Source of the DNA: Tritrichomonas musculus
Lineage: Eukaryota > Parabasalia > Tritrichomonadida > Tritrichomonadidae
Reading direction: 5' to 3'
DNA length: 64,000 bases
Assembly: GCA_039105265.1 (NCBI GenBank)
Contig: JAPFFF010000013.1
Span: forward strand, 1,550,001 to 1,614,000
Numbering within the stretch: the stretch's first letter is position 1; each line of letters starts with the position of its first letter. The position numbers were made by a program, and so were the translations under genes. Shown in pieces: positions 20,582 to 30,937 of the stretch. The notes under the pieces are model-generated. The model saw only the letters and a list, made by a program, of their open reading frames with translations, did not search any database and had not been told where the DNA came from.

Positions 20582-20786
20582 TCAAGTTGTAATTTACATT
20601 GATTTTGAACATGCCGTTTTTCACCATTAAGGGCAAGTTTAATATCAATATCTTATTCATTTTGATTGGGAAATGAACATTGCAATGATTATTTTATCCA
20701 TTGCTTGTTTCCAATTAAAAACTTATTGAAAAAATATTATTTTTTTTTATTTATTTATTTATTTTTAGTTTTTTCATTATTTTTTT

Positions 20787-20958
20787 GCTGTTATTGTATC
20801 CCTTTCGGCCGTATGCCGTAATTGAAGATTTTTTTTTGTAAAGTATTCAAAAAGTTGCACTTTTGCCGTGTGCCGTAGAAGTTTTGTAAAATAAACTATT
20901 CAATGAACGACCAAATAGCCGTATTTTACAAAACCGCCGAAGGGCTAGCTGTTATTGT
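20787..20958. mobile_element. ~150 bp miniature element with 11 bp target duplication
   Basis: GCTGTTATTGT occurs at 20787-20797 and again at 20948-20958. The DNA between begins ATCCCTTTCGGCC and ends GCCGAAGGGCTA, imperfect terminal inverted repeats. Inside, GTTTTGTAAAAT (20881-20892) pairs exactly with 20923-20934, and GCCGTATGCCGTA is echoed by GCCGTGTGCCGTA. It has no coding capacity. The 11 bp duplication fits MULE-like non-autonomous elements. Confidence 0.6.
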
Positions 20959-20965
20959 TCATGAA

Positions 20966-21072
20966 ATATTCTCTATACGAGTGTAAATTAAATGTAGGTC
21001 AGAAATATGAATCAATGAAATATAATTGAGATTGAGATATTCTCTATACTAGTGTAAATTAAATGTAGGTCA
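20966..21072 (+). repeat. Two direct copies of a 36-mer at 71 bp spacing
   Basis: A 36-base unit starting ATATTCTCTATAC and ending TTAAATGTAGGTCA occurs at 20966-21001 and 21037-21072 with one difference (CGAGT versus CTAGT). Nothing suggests a gene. It may be a local tandem duplication beside the miniature element. Confidence 0.7.
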
Positions 21073-22424
21073 CATTTTTTGTTCGTATTACAAATAATAA
21101 TTTGATTTATAACCAAATTAGCATTTATTTGGCAATTTTTAAAGAATTTTTACACTTTATTATTATATTTATATTATTTTTGGCATATAGTCATCTTTTA
21201 ATTCTTATATTTGAATAAAAAAAAATGGAAAATTTAGAAATATATTTCGATAGAAGGAAAACTATATATTATATTTATCTTAATATAAAAAATATAATTT
21301 CTATATTTATTTCATTTTATAATAATAAAATACATTTAATATATATAAAATAAAAAAAATAAATTTAAAACTTTAAAAAATATCAATATTAAATTAAATA
21401 ATACTATAAAATATTCAATGCTTTTTATCTTTTTTTGAATTAATTATTCGTTTTCTTTTATAGAATAAATAAAAAGGTCATACAACTAAATTGAATAAAA
21501 AATAAAATTAAATAAATTTATATTTATCTTAATAAATAATTTATTTAATAATTATAATATATAATATATATATTATATCCAATAATATAAAATGTAATTG
21601 TTGAAATAAAGACTTTAATTAAAATTCAATATATATCGATTTCTTATATATTTGTATCATTTAAAAAATATAGATGTCATTTGAATGGGTATAATATGTG
21701 TTATACAAATAATATTTTACTTTTTGGCAAAATCCTTCAGTAACTGAAATATTAGACTTTTTAGATTTTGAAACCAATCAACTAAATCTGCATTTTTAGA
21801 AAAAACTGACATTTGATTTGGAATGAAATTCAAATATATTAGATAGTAAATGCATATAAATAAAATTATATTCTTCATTGGACTCTTGTAACGTCCAATT
21901 TTTTTAAAATCATCATTTAATAATTGAAAAAAATTCTCTTTTTCTGCATTTTTAGCTAAAAAATGAATTTTTTTCAATAATAATAACTATTTATATATAA
22001 CACTTAATGTTTTAAAAGCATATAAAAAGATATCAAATGAATTAATGATTAAAATAAATTATATAAAAAGTTATCGCTATTTTAAATTTTTAAAAAGTGT
22101 TATAAAACTCTTATCAAAAATAATTAAAATAAATTGAGATAAAATACTCAAATTTATTTTATGAAGAAAATTTTATATATACTTAAATCCTTTTAGTTTT
22201 TATTTTAATTTGAATTTTGTACGATGCAAATATTTATAAAACTAATTATTATTATAATAATAAAATATATTTGGTTTAAACAAACCAATCATTGAGTTTT
22301 ACTGAAAAAATTCAGTTGTACGACCTTTGAATAAAATAAACTGATTCAATGATTTTTAAGTTGATGTTTATCACAGCCCTATCAAAAAGTTTGTATTACT
22401 AGAAAGTAACGTTCTCTCAGCTAA

Positions 22425-25400
22425 ATGAAGGTAGAAGACCTAGGTTTAGGTCCCTCTTACCAAGTTATCAATTCAAACCAACAGCTTCAAGATGCCAAGC
22501 GAGATCGGATTAATTTTTTCAGTTTTATATCGATTTCTCAATTAGATTCTCAAAAATTACGCATATTTTCATTTATCGTCACTTTATATTTTCTTTTACA
22601 GGTCAGTTTTGTCTCTTTTTGGCCTCAACTTGATCTAACGACCAAAGATTTAGTTGAGAAATTTGATTTTATCCGAACTACACCAAACGTAAAAGGGAAT
22701 TTAACGGAAGCTTTTTTTTTCTATTCGACCACCGCGCAACCCAAGACATTATATATCATTTCTTTTATAATTTTTGGGATCGTGATAATATATGTCACTT
22801 TATCAGTTTTATGTTTTTGTTTATATTTTTTCAAGCGCATCATAAACTTCTCCTTACTTCTCTTCTTTAATACATTTGTCCATATCATCTCTCCTCTTCT
22901 CCTAATTCCACTTGGCTTTCATATTGGCTGGCTCATTACGAAAATTTTACAGTTGAAGCATCTAGAAGAGCTTGGATCGAACACAAGCAGCTTTGGATCG
23001 ATACCGGTATACACGGCAATTATCGTATTGGATTGTTTTATTTACGTAGTCATAGTATGTGTGACGATAGCTAACAATATTTTCAATTCTAATTCAATTT
23101 TAATTTGTGAGCCCTATTTTGTCACATTGAATGGCATTTTCAAGTCACTTTTCATGATAGTTCCATCAGTATTATTATTGCTCTCTAATGTTGTTCCTAT
23201 CCTTGCTTCAAGCTTGCGTTATGTTGTTGTCGTCATTCACATGATTTTTTACATTTGTATGGCTATTTGGTCGTTCTGGCTTCCTTTTGGAATAGTCAAA
23301 GCAAACAGTGTCACATCTGCTCTTTCTATCTCTATTTTAATATCGGACTTCTTGTGCTTCACAACCATCGACTTGAGTTGGTATCGTTATCTCATCTTTA
23401 TCGGCTGTTTTATCGTCTTCTTTGTCTTAATGAATTTGCTGATGAAATTCAGAATCGATTCAATTTTGAAATCAAAGAAAAAGAAGTCAAAAAGAGAAGA
23501 AAATAACCAACTGAATGAAAACGATGAGCATAGTAATAATAACGCGATTAGGGCCCCTTTGTTCGGGGACCCTAATATTGAACCAACCGGTTTTGAGAGC
23601 TTCTCTGTTTCAAAGTGTTTGTTCGTCTTAAAAACTGCAATTATCGTGAAAAGTAACGTCTTTTTGGATGGCAAATTGTTGGATTTGATTTTAACAAAAG
23701 TTGAAAATGATTTGGAAAAGATTCAACTTGCTTATTATATTAGTTATTTCCCTGACTTTCAGTCAATTTTCTTCTCACTTTTGACTAGTTTGAAGCACGC
23801 TCAATTTCTCCCATTTTTGAAGGAATTTCAACTTTATCAGCTTCGTTGTTTTGACAACTCTTGTCATCCTAATTCAAAGATAGATGAAGTTGAAAATCTC
23901 GTCAATAAGACGTCAGCTTTAGAGATCCATATTCGATCCGTGTGGCAAGTTATTGAGTCTGAATGTCGTTCTTTCAACGAACTTTTTGAGAACAAAAATG
24001 AAAATTTGCCGAAAAATTTAAAAATAAAGGCCAATTTATTCTCAAATTTTGATCGGCTGTCATTGTCAATTGCTAATTGTCATTCTTCTTGGAAGTCATT
24101 GATTAGTTTTTATCCTAATAACGTCCAAGTTGCGAATGAATATTCACGCTTTTTGATCAAGTGCTGTGGTGATTACATTGGTGCTTCGGAATGGTTGACA
24201 TTATCAAAATTGATTGAAGAAGGAAAGACATACAAGTTCAATCCAGCTCTTGTATCATTCTTAAGAGCTTATCCGCAATATGCCAAACAAGTTTTCCCTA
24301 AGAATTCAGTTTTCACAAATTTGGATGACATTGAAATTCACAACAAAATTGACACTATTGGTCAATTAATTGAAATGCCTGAAACTAGATTTGAATACCA
24401 ACGATCAACTTTAAATTCTTATCCACTTTCGATCTTTGTTTTTCTTCTTCTTTCGATTATTTCATTTTTGTATTTCGTCATTTATTGGACGAAGTCTTTG
24501 AGTTCTTTTCGTCATTTCGATCAAATCAGTGAAAGTTTGTATTTCATTGTTAATACAGGCGTCCTTTCAGAGCAAGTTTCTAAAGTTATTTTGAATGTAA
24601 TAATGGGATACGGTCAAGAACCATCTACTGGCTTTTTCCCGTCTGCTGATGACATTTTTAACACGATTTATGAGAATGGTTGGAGTGATCGGATTAATTC
24701 GATTTATGACTTTTCTGTGATTGATCTTTATCAAGATCATAAACAGCAGCTTTCCTTTGAAATTGAACAAGGTTTAATTAGTCTTGATTTCTTGCATCTT
24801 TCTGCATTGGATGAAGTAGAGAAAGGTAATTCATTTGATGAATTTTTTAGCTTGTTTTTCAATAATGATCAGCCAACTGTTTTTTACCTTTCAAAAAATC
24901 ATTCAATTACAGCCGAATTAAATTTGCAATCAAACTTGGTTTCATTTTTTGCTTATTACTTCACTATATCTTTAACTGGTGATTATTCGTTTGTTGATGA
25001 TAATGATTTTTATCACGCTACAGCAAGTGGTGATCAAGCACTTGAAATTTTAGATAGTGTTTCTAAATCCATTTTAAATAATAATGAACAAGTTTTAAAG
25101 AAGATTGATTATGTTAATTCAACGGAAATATTTATTTTGGTTGCTGTTTATATTGTGTTTTCGTGTGTGTCAATTTTGATTGTTTTTGTCTTCATTAAAA
25201 AGAAATTTCAATCAATTATAAATTCACTGATTTACTTCCCACGAAGTGTCAAAAAGAAAGCATCATATCCAATCATAAACAAGTCCGCCAGTGAGTCAGA
25301 AAACACAAACAGCACCAGCAATAATAATAATAATAACAACTACAATAGCAATAATAATGATACTGAATTTAATGAAGGAGAATTGGATGATACACAAATT

Positions 25401-27419
25401 TATGATTCTCAAATTAAAATTAAAAATTTTGTTTTGATATCATTAAGTATATCAATTATATTGCATATTGCATTGGGATGCATTTTATTTTCATTCTATT
25501 TTGTTTATAGGAAATATAAGAGCCAGTTCATTTCATTGACTGAACTTATTCATTATCATACATTCGAAGCAGCCCAAGTTATTGAAGTTGTTTATTCAGT
25601 CATGGCAGCGAATGTATTTGGTCGAATTCTTCCGATTGTTGACTCCAAGTACAAAGATGTAATGATGAGAACGAGACAAAAATTCTCGAGAACACATGAA
25701 GATCGTTGGAGTTATTCAGTTGATGGTGATTGTGGTGTAGGTGATTATTATTTGACCATTATAAATGACCTTAAAAACAAGCCAAAATGTCCTGAATGGC
25801 CAAACAAAACGTATCATGAAATCATTGCTTGTTTATCAGAAGAATCAGGAGTTAATGCCTTTATAGATATGACGGATACAATGATAAACAACATTAATGA
25901 TCCGAATTTATTTCATACTGAAATATTTATGCAATATCTTTATTTTGCTTTAACCAACATTTATTATGATGTCGGTAATTTTGCTTATTATTTAATGCTT
26001 GCTACATTAGAGAAAGATATTGATTATGTTAACACACATCAAATCTTTGGAGCAGTATCATTGATTGTTTGTTCATTGTTATTTATTTTAAATATATTGA
26101 TTTATTTGAAAATTCGAGGGACTTTTAGATTGCTTTTCACTTTCATTTCAAGAGTGAATCCTTCTGAAATGATTTTAAATAGTCATTTGTTGAGTTCTTT
26201 GTTTGGAATTAAAAATAATAATAAGAAAGAGATTGATAATAGTGAAACTTCTTATTTAATTCAAGAATCAACATTACCAATCATTTTTATAGATAGATCA
26301 ACTTTGATTGAATTCATTAATATTGCTTTTTCTAGGAAATTCGGTTATGAAGCCAATTTTATTGTTGGTCAACCGATATCGACGATAATTGAAGATGATT
26401 CTGTTTTATTTTACATTGATAAAATGAAGTTTTTCGGGACAAAAGAAAGCGTTTCTAGAACGATTTCAATTAAGAAAGATAATGGAAGTAAAGCGTTGTA
26501 TAACATTACAATCATTCCAATTCATGATTCATCAATTAATAAGAAAATGAAAGAATCAGATTTGATTGATATTGACATTGAAAATGAGAATGAAAATGAG
26601 ACATCTAAAGAAACATTTGTTAATCGAATTGCAATAGTTTTTGAAGATAAAAGTACTGAGAAAAATCTTGAAAAGAAATGTAAAAATTCTCAACAATTAA
26701 CAGATAAAATTGCTAGTTACGTTTATCCACAAGTTTTTAGTTTATATGTTGAAGGATGTTTACAAATGTGCGCAATTTGTTTGATTAAATTGCCGAATTC
26801 TTTATCTAAAGAAACTCCTGTTAAAAACCTTTTGGCTCAATATGCAAACATATATGAAAGAATAACAGATAAATTAAACATTTATCCACTTCTCTTTCCT
26901 TTGGATTCTAGAAATGAAATCTTTTCTGTAATTGCTTTCAAGAAAAATGATCCAACAGAGTTAGCAATTGAATGTCTCAATTTCGCTTTTAATATTATTG
27001 AAGAATTCGATAATTTGTCAACTTCGCCGTCTTCTGTAATGTGTGGTTTGAAGATTTTGGGACAGTTCTTCGCTGTTGTTGAAACTTGTGGTGAGTTGGT
27101 TGTCGGTTGGCTTGGTAACAAGATTAAAAGAGTTATCATCACTGGTGAATTGATGGAGCGTGCTATGAAAGTCCTTGATAACGCTAGTCGTGCTGGAACA
27201 ATTTGTGTTTCTAAGAAGACTTACGAGTGCTTGATTCAGCATGATTATTTGTTTTATGAAAAAGAAATTCAGGAGGAAATATGCGGATCTAAATCAATTT
27301 ATTCAATTGAGAAGAATTCAATAATCGCACAGGCAAGAAGTGAAAACGAATATTCTTCAAATTATGGTAATTCTTCGATAATTTTTAATATGAAAGAAGA
27401 AAGTGTTAAGCCTTATTGA
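22425..27419 (+). CDS. Giant membrane protein with PAS and degenerate class III nucleotide cyclase domains
   Basis: A 1664-residue polytopic plasma-membrane protein of the trichomonad adenylate/guanylate cyclase-like family. About eight membrane segments lie within residues 45-345. A soluble region (~345-660) precedes a membrane segment at ~666-690. A probable extracellular loop (~690-900) follows, then segments at ~905-925 and ~1002-1026, a second loop, and a last segment at ~1205-1228. Then come a PAS-like domain (~1280-1365, PIIFIDRSTLIEFINIAFSR) and a cyclase fold (~1430-1610). The fold is recognisable from GELVVGWLGNKIKRVIITGE and ASRAGTICVSKKTYECL. Metal-binding aspartates are not evident: the first strand reads QMCAICLIKLPN, the expected T-x-G-D region reads LDSRNEIFS, and the N...R pair reads E...K. 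It is probably a catalytically dead receptor or dimer partner. Confidence 0.75.
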   Translation: MKVEDLGLGPSYQVINSNQQLQDAKRDRINFFSFISISQLDSQKLRIFSFIVTLYFLLQVSFVSFWPQLDLTTKDLVEKFDFIRTTPNVKGNLTEAFFFYSTTAQPKTLYIISFIIFGIVIIYVTLSVLCFCLYFFKRIINFSLLLFFNTFVHIISPLLLIPLGFHIGWLITKILQLKHLEELGSNTSSFGSIPVYTAIIVLDCFIYVVIVCVTIANNIFNSNSILICEPYFVTLNGIFKSLFMIVPSVLLLLSNVVPILASSLRYVVVVIHMIFYICMAIWSFWLPFGIVKANSVTSALSISILISDFLCFTTIDLSWYRYLIFIGCFIVFFVLMNLLMKFRIDSILKSKKKKSKREENNQLNENDEHSNNNAIRAPLFGDPNIEPTGFESFSVSKCLFVLKTAIIVKSNVFLDGKLLDLILTKVENDLEKIQLAYYISYFPDFQSIFFSLLTSLKHAQFLPFLKEFQLYQLRCFDNSCHPNSKIDEVENLVNKTSALEIHIRSVWQVIESECRSFNELFENKNENLPKNLKIKANLFSNFDRLSLSIANCHSSWKSLISFYPNNVQVANEYSRFLIKCCGDYIGASEWLTLSKLIEEGKTYKFNPALVSFLRAYPQYAKQVFPKNSVFTNLDDIEIHNKIDTIGQLIEMPETRFEYQRSTLNSYPLSIFVFLLLSIISFLYFVIYWTKSLSSFRHFDQISESLYFIVNTGVLSEQVSKVILNVIMGYGQEPSTGFFPSADDIFNTIYENGWSDRINSIYDFSVIDLYQDHKQQLSFEIEQGLISLDFLHLSALDEVEKGNSFDEFFSLFFNNDQPTVFYLSKNHSITAELNLQSNLVSFFAYYFTISLTGDYSFVDDNDFYHATASGDQALEILDSVSKSILNNNEQVLKKIDYVNSTEIFILVAVYIVFSCVSILIVFVFIKKKFQSIINSLIYFPRSVKKKASYPIINKSASESENTNSTSNNNNNNNYNSNNNDTEFNEGELDDTQIYDSQIKIKNFVLISLSISIILHIALGCILFSFYFVYRKYKSQFISLTELIHYHTFEAAQVIEVVYSVMAANVFGRILPIVDSKYKDVMMRTRQKFSRTHEDRWSYSVDGDCGVGDYYLTIINDLKNKPKCPEWPNKTYHEIIACLSEESGVNAFIDMTDTMINNINDPNLFHTEIFMQYLYFALTNIYYDVGNFAYYLMLATLEKDIDYVNTHQIFGAVSLIVCSLLFILNILIYLKIRGTFRLLFTFISRVNPSEMILNSHLLSSLFGIKNNNKKEIDNSETSYLIQESTLPIIFIDRSTLIEFINIAFSRKFGYEANFIVGQPISTIIEDDSVLFYIDKMKFFGTKESVSRTISIKKDNGSKALYNITIIPIHDSSINKKMKESDLIDIDIENENENETSKETFVNRIAIVFEDKSTEKNLEKKCKNSQQLTDKIASYVYPQVFSLYVEGCLQMCAICLIKLPNSLSKETPVKNLLAQYANIYERITDKLNIYPLLFPLDSRNEIFSVIAFKKNDPTELAIECLNFAFNIIEEFDNLSTSPSSVMCGLKILGQFFAVVETCGELVVGWLGNKIKRVIITGELMERAMKVLDNASRAGTICVSKKTYECLIQHDYLFYEKEIQEEICGSKSIYSIEKNSIIAQARSENEYSSNYGNSSIIFNMKEESVKPY

Positions 27420-28311
27420 TTTATAATTAATATTTGTTAATTTAATAAATATTTTATGTATAAACTAGAATCAAAAACGATAAATCACCTATTTCAATAC
27501 AATTTCATCGTTATGGTGAAAAAATTGAATATGTTTTATCTATCATCCAAAATGTAAAAATTGAATGTATATTTTTTTTATTAAAATTTCTTCATTTTTT
27601 TTTTAATCACGCGCTTAATGAATCGTAAAACGCAGAGTAGAAGAGGCTTCAACCGCAATCAGTCGACGATCTTATTAAAATTTCTTTTGATACTTGGGAA
27701 AACGTTACTCAACAAGAAATTCAGACATTAATCTCATCTGTTCCAAATCGATTATTAGCATGCATTAATACAAATGGTATGCATTCTGGTTACTAACACA
27801 TTTTTTACTTTTTTATTAGCAAATAAACTGAGTCGCAAAAACTGGACCTATCAATTTTTGAAATACAATTGAATTTTTTTAATTCAAAAACGTTTTCTTC
27901 TGAAATATTCTCATTTTTTTAAAAAAAGAATTGAATTGATTATTTTAAGATAAATTAAAATGACTATAATTTATAGGATACATATCTTTAAGCAATTTTT
28001 CAGAAAATCGCACCTTAAGATTCAGCTCTCGTAAATTGCGATTGTCATATAGCAGAATAACGTCTTGCAACCTACATATTACAAATCGAAATGACTAAAC
28101 CAAAAAACCATGTTCACCAGACATTGCCTCAAGAACTCGCTCTTGCAAATCTTAATTTCAAATAATGCTTTTATGGTCAAATGCTTTGATTATTACAGAG
28201 AAATAATTGATATACAAAATAATGAAATATAAAAGTTATTAAATATAATGTTTCAAAGTTCAGTCAAAACACTATCTACAAGTACACTTGAGGGATTTGT
28301 GATTTTTTTAA
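27420..28311. other. AT-rich intergenic DNA with transposase relic
   Basis: Contains the Tc1/mariner remnant at 27641-27796. The remaining sequence shows no supported gene. A 24-codon frame from 28091 is too short to judge. Confidence 0.45.
27641..27796 (+). pseudogene. Tc1/mariner transposase C-terminal remnant
   Basis: The frame KRLQPQSVDDLIKISFDTW, continuing with ENVTQQEIQTLISSVPNRLL and then ACINTNGMHSGY and a stop, has the typical end of Tc1/mariner transposases: a tryptophan helix, then 'L..S.P.R....I...G..T.Y'. Upstream is a stop codon and a T-rich junction, so only the last ~50 codons survive. No DDE catalytic residues or inverted-repeat ends are present. It is a dead relic, relevant as a source family for the TA-flanked miniature elements nearby. 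Confidence 0.6.
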
Positions 28312-28529
28312 TTAAAAAAATAAAAAAACGTTAATTATTATTTAAAGTCGGATTCAAAATGCTTGGGACAACATTCAATTTTTTTCAATGTTTCTCAGAA
28401 AAAAAATCATTCAGCTTGGGACAAATTGACCTAAAAGATTTATAAATTTGACCTTATCGTTTTCAAAAAGTTTGTCCCAAGCCTTTTGAATCCGACTTTA
28501 TTAAAAAATAAAAAAACGTTATAATTTTA
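28312..28529. mobile_element. ~158 bp MITE with 29 bp TIRs inside ~20-30 bp direct repeats
   Basis: TAAAGTCGGATTCAAAA...TTGGGACAA at 28343-28371 is inverted at 28472-28500 with one or two mismatches. Outside, a TTAAAAAA(A)TAAAAAAACGTTA block stands at about 28312-28332 and again at about 28501-28521, with related A/T sequence after each. This repeats the layout of the element at 1041-1459: a palindromic body inside unusually long direct repeats. It has no coding capacity and sits 60 bp upstream of the kinase start. Confidence 0.65.
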
Positions 28530-28551
28530 GTTAACTAAAAAGTTTATTATT

Positions 28552-28557
28552 TCATAA
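28552..28557 (+). promoter_or_regulatory. Initiator-like TCATAA upstream of the kinase gene
   Basis: TCATAA fits TCAYWW and lies 4-10 bases before the ATG at 28562. Confidence 0.5.
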
Positions 28558-28561
28558 TCAT

Positions 28562-30568
28562 ATGAATAAAAAAATCGAAATTGATATCTCCAAGTTTAAA
28601 GTTCTCAAAGAAATAAATTCAGGTGGTTTTGGTTCAGTTTTTGAAGTAAAAGATGTTACAAACAACAAGACTTATGCTGCAAAAGTTATAAAATCATCTG
28701 ATACACATAGTAAAAAATTGATAAACCGTGAAATTTCAGTCATGTCGCGCATGAAACATCCAACAATTATTAAATTTTATGTCTATTCGCTAAACGATTT
28801 CGAAGGGAAAGATAATGTAACATTATTAATGAAACTTGCATCAAAAGGTTCACTTGCAGATCTCCTTTTAAAAACTTAACAAGGATTAGCAGATCATAAT
28901 TATGACAATACAGCCCGCCAAAAAATACTTATTGGAATAGCTAGAGGAATGATGTATCTTCATCAGCATCATGCTATTCACCGTGATCTTAAACCCGGAA
29001 ATATTTTGCTCGATGGTAACCTAGAACCTCATATTACTGATTTTGGACTCGCCAAATTTGTCACTGCAGAAGAAGCAAATCATACCGTATCAACAGGTAC
29101 ATGCGCATACATGGCCCCTGAAGTAATCGACAATGGTCAATACAATGGAAAATCGGATGTTTATTCATTTGGAATTCTAATGTACGAAGTAGTTACAGAT
29201 TCAGTTCCCTATCCTGAATATCAGCAACAAAAAATCACATCTTTTCGTTTAAATTTAAAGATTTTAACAGAAGATTACCGTCCAAAATTCACTGTTCCAG
29301 TTAAACAAAAAATTCGCCAGTTGATTGAACAATGTTGGGCTAAAGATCCAAAAGATCGGCCAACTTTTGAAGAAATTTACAACCGTTTATCACGAAACAT
29401 TGAAGAATCCGTATATAATGTATTTGAATCTGGAGATAATGAATATTACCTTGATGATGTTGATACAGATGATATTTTAATGTATATAGATAAAATCAAT
29501 GATGACGATGAAAATAGGTTAAAAATTGACCTGTTTTCGTTTGAGTATGAACAAATGAAACAAAAAATTATGAATTTAGAAAATAAAGTTGATCAATTAA
29601 ACGCCGAAAACATTTCAATGAAACAAGAAATAGTTCAATTAAATTCAAGAATAGATCTTTTAACAAATGAAAATAATCAAATTAAAAAGGAATCACCAAG
29701 CCAAATTGTCAAGCCAAAAAGCAAGTTAGACTCATCAATTAAGCCAAGAATAAGTGAAATCAATGAAATTAAATTACATATTAAAATATGCAAAGCTAAT
29801 ATCATTAATGCTGTGAGACCACTTATTCAACTACGCCTAAAAAGTCAGCACGAAAATGATTGGCACAAATCATTATTCAATTCAATAACAAAAAATCCAG
29901 TTTGGAATAAAGAATTTGATTTATTTACAAACAACTCTAATGATATTTTAATTATCGCCATGCTTCACAAGCCAAAGGATGATGATTCAACTTTGAAGAT
30001 AATAGATGAGATTCAATATTCAATCAGTGATTTGATAGTTGGTGGTCCTGTAGTCAATAAAGAGTTCAAGATAACCCATAACAAAAAAAGTGTAGGGAGC
30101 CTGTATATCGAAGCTCAGATTTTCAAAACTGTAGAATCAGACATAAAGGCATTATGCACATTATCAGCATCTGGAAATCATTTCATTACCCAAAAGTTTT
30201 ATCGATGTTTAACTTGTAATTTGACGCCAATTGGAAACCAAGGAATTTGTGAAAATTGTGTAAGAAACTGCCACAAAGGTCATGATGTTCGTTTTGTTAC
30301 TAATTCAAGATTTGGTTCTTATTGCGACTGTCCTGAGAAATGCGGCTGTCATTTCGTCCACAAAGCAAATGATCTTCGTTGTACATATGTGGAAAACGGT
30401 GGAAAGGAAATTAATCAGCCAATTTATTATTGCACTCAATGTGATAAGTCATGCACATCGTTTATTTGCCAGAATTGTGCAATAAAATATCATCATGGGC
30501 ATGATCTTGTTTACTTAGGTATTGTTGAGTCTTGTACTTGCAAAAATCATCAAATTAAGCCCAAATAA
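28562..30568 (+). pseudogene. Kinase-coil-C2-UBR-like zinc finger fusion gene with one in-frame TAA
   Basis: A single reading frame of 668 codons broken only by TAA at 28877-28879 (codon 106); the frame is the same before and after. Kinase: glycine loop NSGGFGSV (19-26), lysine in YAAKVI (41), HRDLKPGN (140-147), DFG (160-162), TGTCAYMAPEV (178-188). The stop lies between the hinge-side LADLLLKT and QGLADHNYDN, in the C-lobe before the catalytic loop. Then a coiled coil (~325-375), a C2-like domain (~403-520; LHIKICKANI, VWNKEFDLF, SLYIEAQIF) and two Cys/His clusters resembling UBR boxes (~548-597 CHKGHDV...CDC; ~623-660 HHGHDL...CTC). All catalytic residues are intact, so the stop is a recent nonsense change, a read-through site or an assembly error. 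Confidence 0.75.
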
Positions 30569-30909
30569 AATTATATTGTGATAAAAAAAACGATACTATT
30601 TTGAATGTTTATTACAAAAATTAAATTGATTATTTTTAAATTTTAAATGATAAAATTCAATTTTTTCTATATATTAGAGTAATCAAAAATAAATTTTATC
30701 AATATCTTCATTGAATATGTCGATATAAACTTTCATAAATATATCTTCAAAATATTAGAAAATTATCTAATAATACATGAAAATCTATTATAATTTATAA
30801 TTTTAAAATTAAAAATATTAAAATATCATAAAAAATTAATTTAGTACTAAATATATAAGTGAATATTTTTTTTGTAAATTTTATTATCAAGAGAAAAGAA
30901 AAAATTATT
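30569..30909. other. AT-rich intergenic DNA
   Basis: No feature is visible apart from the initiator-like motif at 30910. Confidence 0.4.
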
Positions 30910-30915
30910 TCATTT
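30910..30915 (+). promoter_or_regulatory. Initiator-like TCATTT upstream of the calponin-homology gene
   Basis: TCATTT fits TCAYWW, 23-28 bases before the ATG at 30938. Confidence 0.5.
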
Positions 30916-30937
30916 TTAACTTTTCTTACCAAATAAA

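Larger units (their letters stand above)
20582..22424. other. Long AT-rich intergenic region
   Basis: Contains the small element at 20787-20958 and the tandem 36-mer at 20966-21072. The rest (about 21,100-22,400) is low-complexity A/T. A minus-strand frame of 86 codons (21717-21977) is hydrophobic and low-complexity and I do not call it. Confidence 0.5.

Noticed and set aside
21717-21977. 86-codon minus-strand frame
   Set aside because: Low complexity, no initiator, no recognised family and surrounded by simple A/T DNA.
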